From assembly GCA_934182615.1 (NCBI GenBank), contig CAKPRO010000001.1, positions 1 through 64,000 of the forward strand: a stretch of 64,000 nucleotides of DNA. Reading direction: 5' to 3'. The notes under the pieces were generated by a model. It saw only the letters and a program-made list of their open reading frames with translations. It did no database searches and had not been told where the DNA came from. Positions 63,251-64,000 of the stretch are shown in pieces. Each line of letters begins with the position of its first letter. Position 1 is the stretch's first letter. The translations under genes and the position numbers were made by a program. Origin of the DNA: an uncultured Bacilli bacterium. GTDB lineage: Bacteria; Bacillota_I; Bacilli_A; RF39; UBA660.

Positions 63251-63273
63251 TTTTATGAGAGGAAAGTGATTTT

Positions 63274-64000
63274 ATGTTAGATTATAAAGAAGATGATATT
63301 TTAACAACTGACCAATTAATTAAAATGGTTAACGAAAACATAAATTATAAAAATAATAAATATTTAAAATACTTAGTTACTAATCAAATCATTAGTGGAA
63401 TAAGTTATAAAAATTTTAAAAAAATATGGAAATTTATAAATAACAATGATATTTATAATGTATATGATTATAATTTCATTAATTTATTATGCAAAAATAT
63501 GGTGCTATTATATAATGATATTGATGATTCAGAGATAGAGAATATGGATGATCCAGAAGAAGAGCAAGAAATATATAGAGTAAAATCATCTATTAATTGT
63601 TTTTATGAAATATTAAGTAGTGGGAACTTAAAAAAATTTGATTCATTAGTAAATATTCTTATGGGTACTAATGATGATAAAAAAGACAAAATAAAACTAA
63701 TGATTGATATTGCCCCAAATTTTAAAAATTATATATCATTGATAGATGATATTATTAAAAATGGTAAATTAAATTATAGAGAAAAATATGCCTTAATTGA
63801 ATTATTAAAATATGATCCAGATCACATAGAAAATGCTTATTATTTACCAGTATATGAAGAATATGAAAGAGAATTTTATCCAGAAGATGATACCATTAAA
63901 TCAATAAGTAGTTTGGAAGATTTAAGAAATTTTATTAATATATGTCATAAAGTACAAGTATCTAGAATTAAAGAATTAGATGAAGATGATTTTTATGGTG
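63274..64000 (+). CDS. Hypothetical protein, 3' end outside the window
   Basis: An open frame of 242 codons running off the right edge. AGGAAAGTGA precedes the ATG and a good promoter lies upstream. It starts MLDYKEDDILTTDQLIKMVNENI and is acidic and helix-rich, with an Asp/Glu-rich stretch (DDSEIENMDDPEEEQE). No membrane segment or family is recognised in the visible part. Confidence 0.65.
   Translation, partial: MLDYKEDDILTTDQLIKMVNENINYKNNKYLKYLVTNQIISGISYKNFKKIWKFINNNDIYNVYDYNFINLLCKNMVLLYNDIDDSEIENMDDPEEEQEIYRVKSSINCFYEILSSGNLKKFDSLVNILMGTNDDKKDKIKLMIDIAPNFKNYISLIDDIIKNGKLNYREKYALIELLKYDPDHIENAYYLPVYEEYEREFYPEDDTIKSISSLEDLRNFINICHKVQVSRIKELDEDDFYG

Noticed and set aside
1..64000. CRISPR array, prophage or transposase
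   Set aside because: No regularly spaced direct repeats, no phage structural genes and no transposase motif were found; the only repeats are the hairpin pairs and the short yabP/yabG leader match.
1..64000. Mycoplasma-type code (UGA as Trp)
   Set aside because: Conserved proteins reach normal length with UGG for Trp, and TGA ends several genes, for example the SpoVIF-like gene and yabP.

Overview
The window is very AT-rich chromosomal DNA from a low-GC Gram-positive bacterium (Bacilli-like Firmicutes). UGA is used as a stop and UGG as Trp, so the standard bacterial code applies and classical Mollicutes are excluded. Gene orders match Bacilli: secE-nusG-rplK-rplA-rplJ-rplL-(methyltransferase)-rpoB-rpoC, ywiB-argS-rpoE, rsmA-yabG-veg, yabP-yabQ-divIC, rpsF-ssb-rpsR-rplI-dnaB, and tilS-ftsH. 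Sporulation genes (spoIVA, a spoVIF-like gene, yabP, yabQ, yabG, spoVG) sit beside cell-wall genes, so the organism probably forms spores or descends recently from a spore former. The compact genome suggests a gut-type lineage near RF39/Erysipelotrichales; that placement is inference.

Layout. 1-17 kb: transcription/translation block on the minus strand (rpoC, rpoB, L7/L12, L10, L1, L11, NusG, SecE), interrupted by an RlmN/Cfr-like radical SAM gene and a surface O-acylation cluster (DHHW protein, MBOAT acyltransferase, DUF4358 lipoprotein-like protein). 17-21 kb: tRNA-Asn, gatCAB amidotransferase and a small ATPase. 21-31.5 kb, plus strand: Xre regulator, Hsp20, RNA-modifying enzymes, YugP protease, LCP ligase, the GTPases EngB and Der, then spoVIF-like, a C26 amidotransferase and spoIVA. 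31.5-40 kb: AI-2E-type permease, HU, an operon of an S24-type regulator with two VUT transporters, an orphan pair of 2-hydroxyacyl-CoA dehydratase-like proteins, and rpoE-argS-ywiB. 40-49 kb: class A PBP, prmC-prfA, T-box-controlled tyrS, tilS-ftsH. 49-58.5 kb: divIC, yabQ, yabP, spoVG, veg, yabG, rsmA, rlmH, yycJ, M23 peptidase, dnaB, rplI, rpsR, ssb, rpsF. 58.5-64 kb: orphan proteins, ArsP_2 exporter, UV endonuclease, YbaK-type deacylase and a gene cut by the window edge.

Most notable signals. (1) A family of paired, abutting hairpins at six intergenic loci. Their stems differ in sequence, but nearly all carry a pyrimidine-pyrimidine mismatch just below the loop. Members at 16.8, 35.3, 43.9 and 63.0 kb also share a 3' tail, so this looks like an undescribed interspersed palindromic repeat. 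(2) SigE-like promoters before spoIVA, yabP and yabG; the last two share a 22-base identical stretch from the -10 to the ribosome binding site. (3) Hairpins that bury the ribosome binding site of the next gene (13.4 and 29.1 kb), one with a -10 box in its loop. (4) An S24-fold regulator lacking the catalytic lysine inside a VUT-transporter operon.

No rRNA, CRISPR array, prophage or insertion-sequence transposase was seen.
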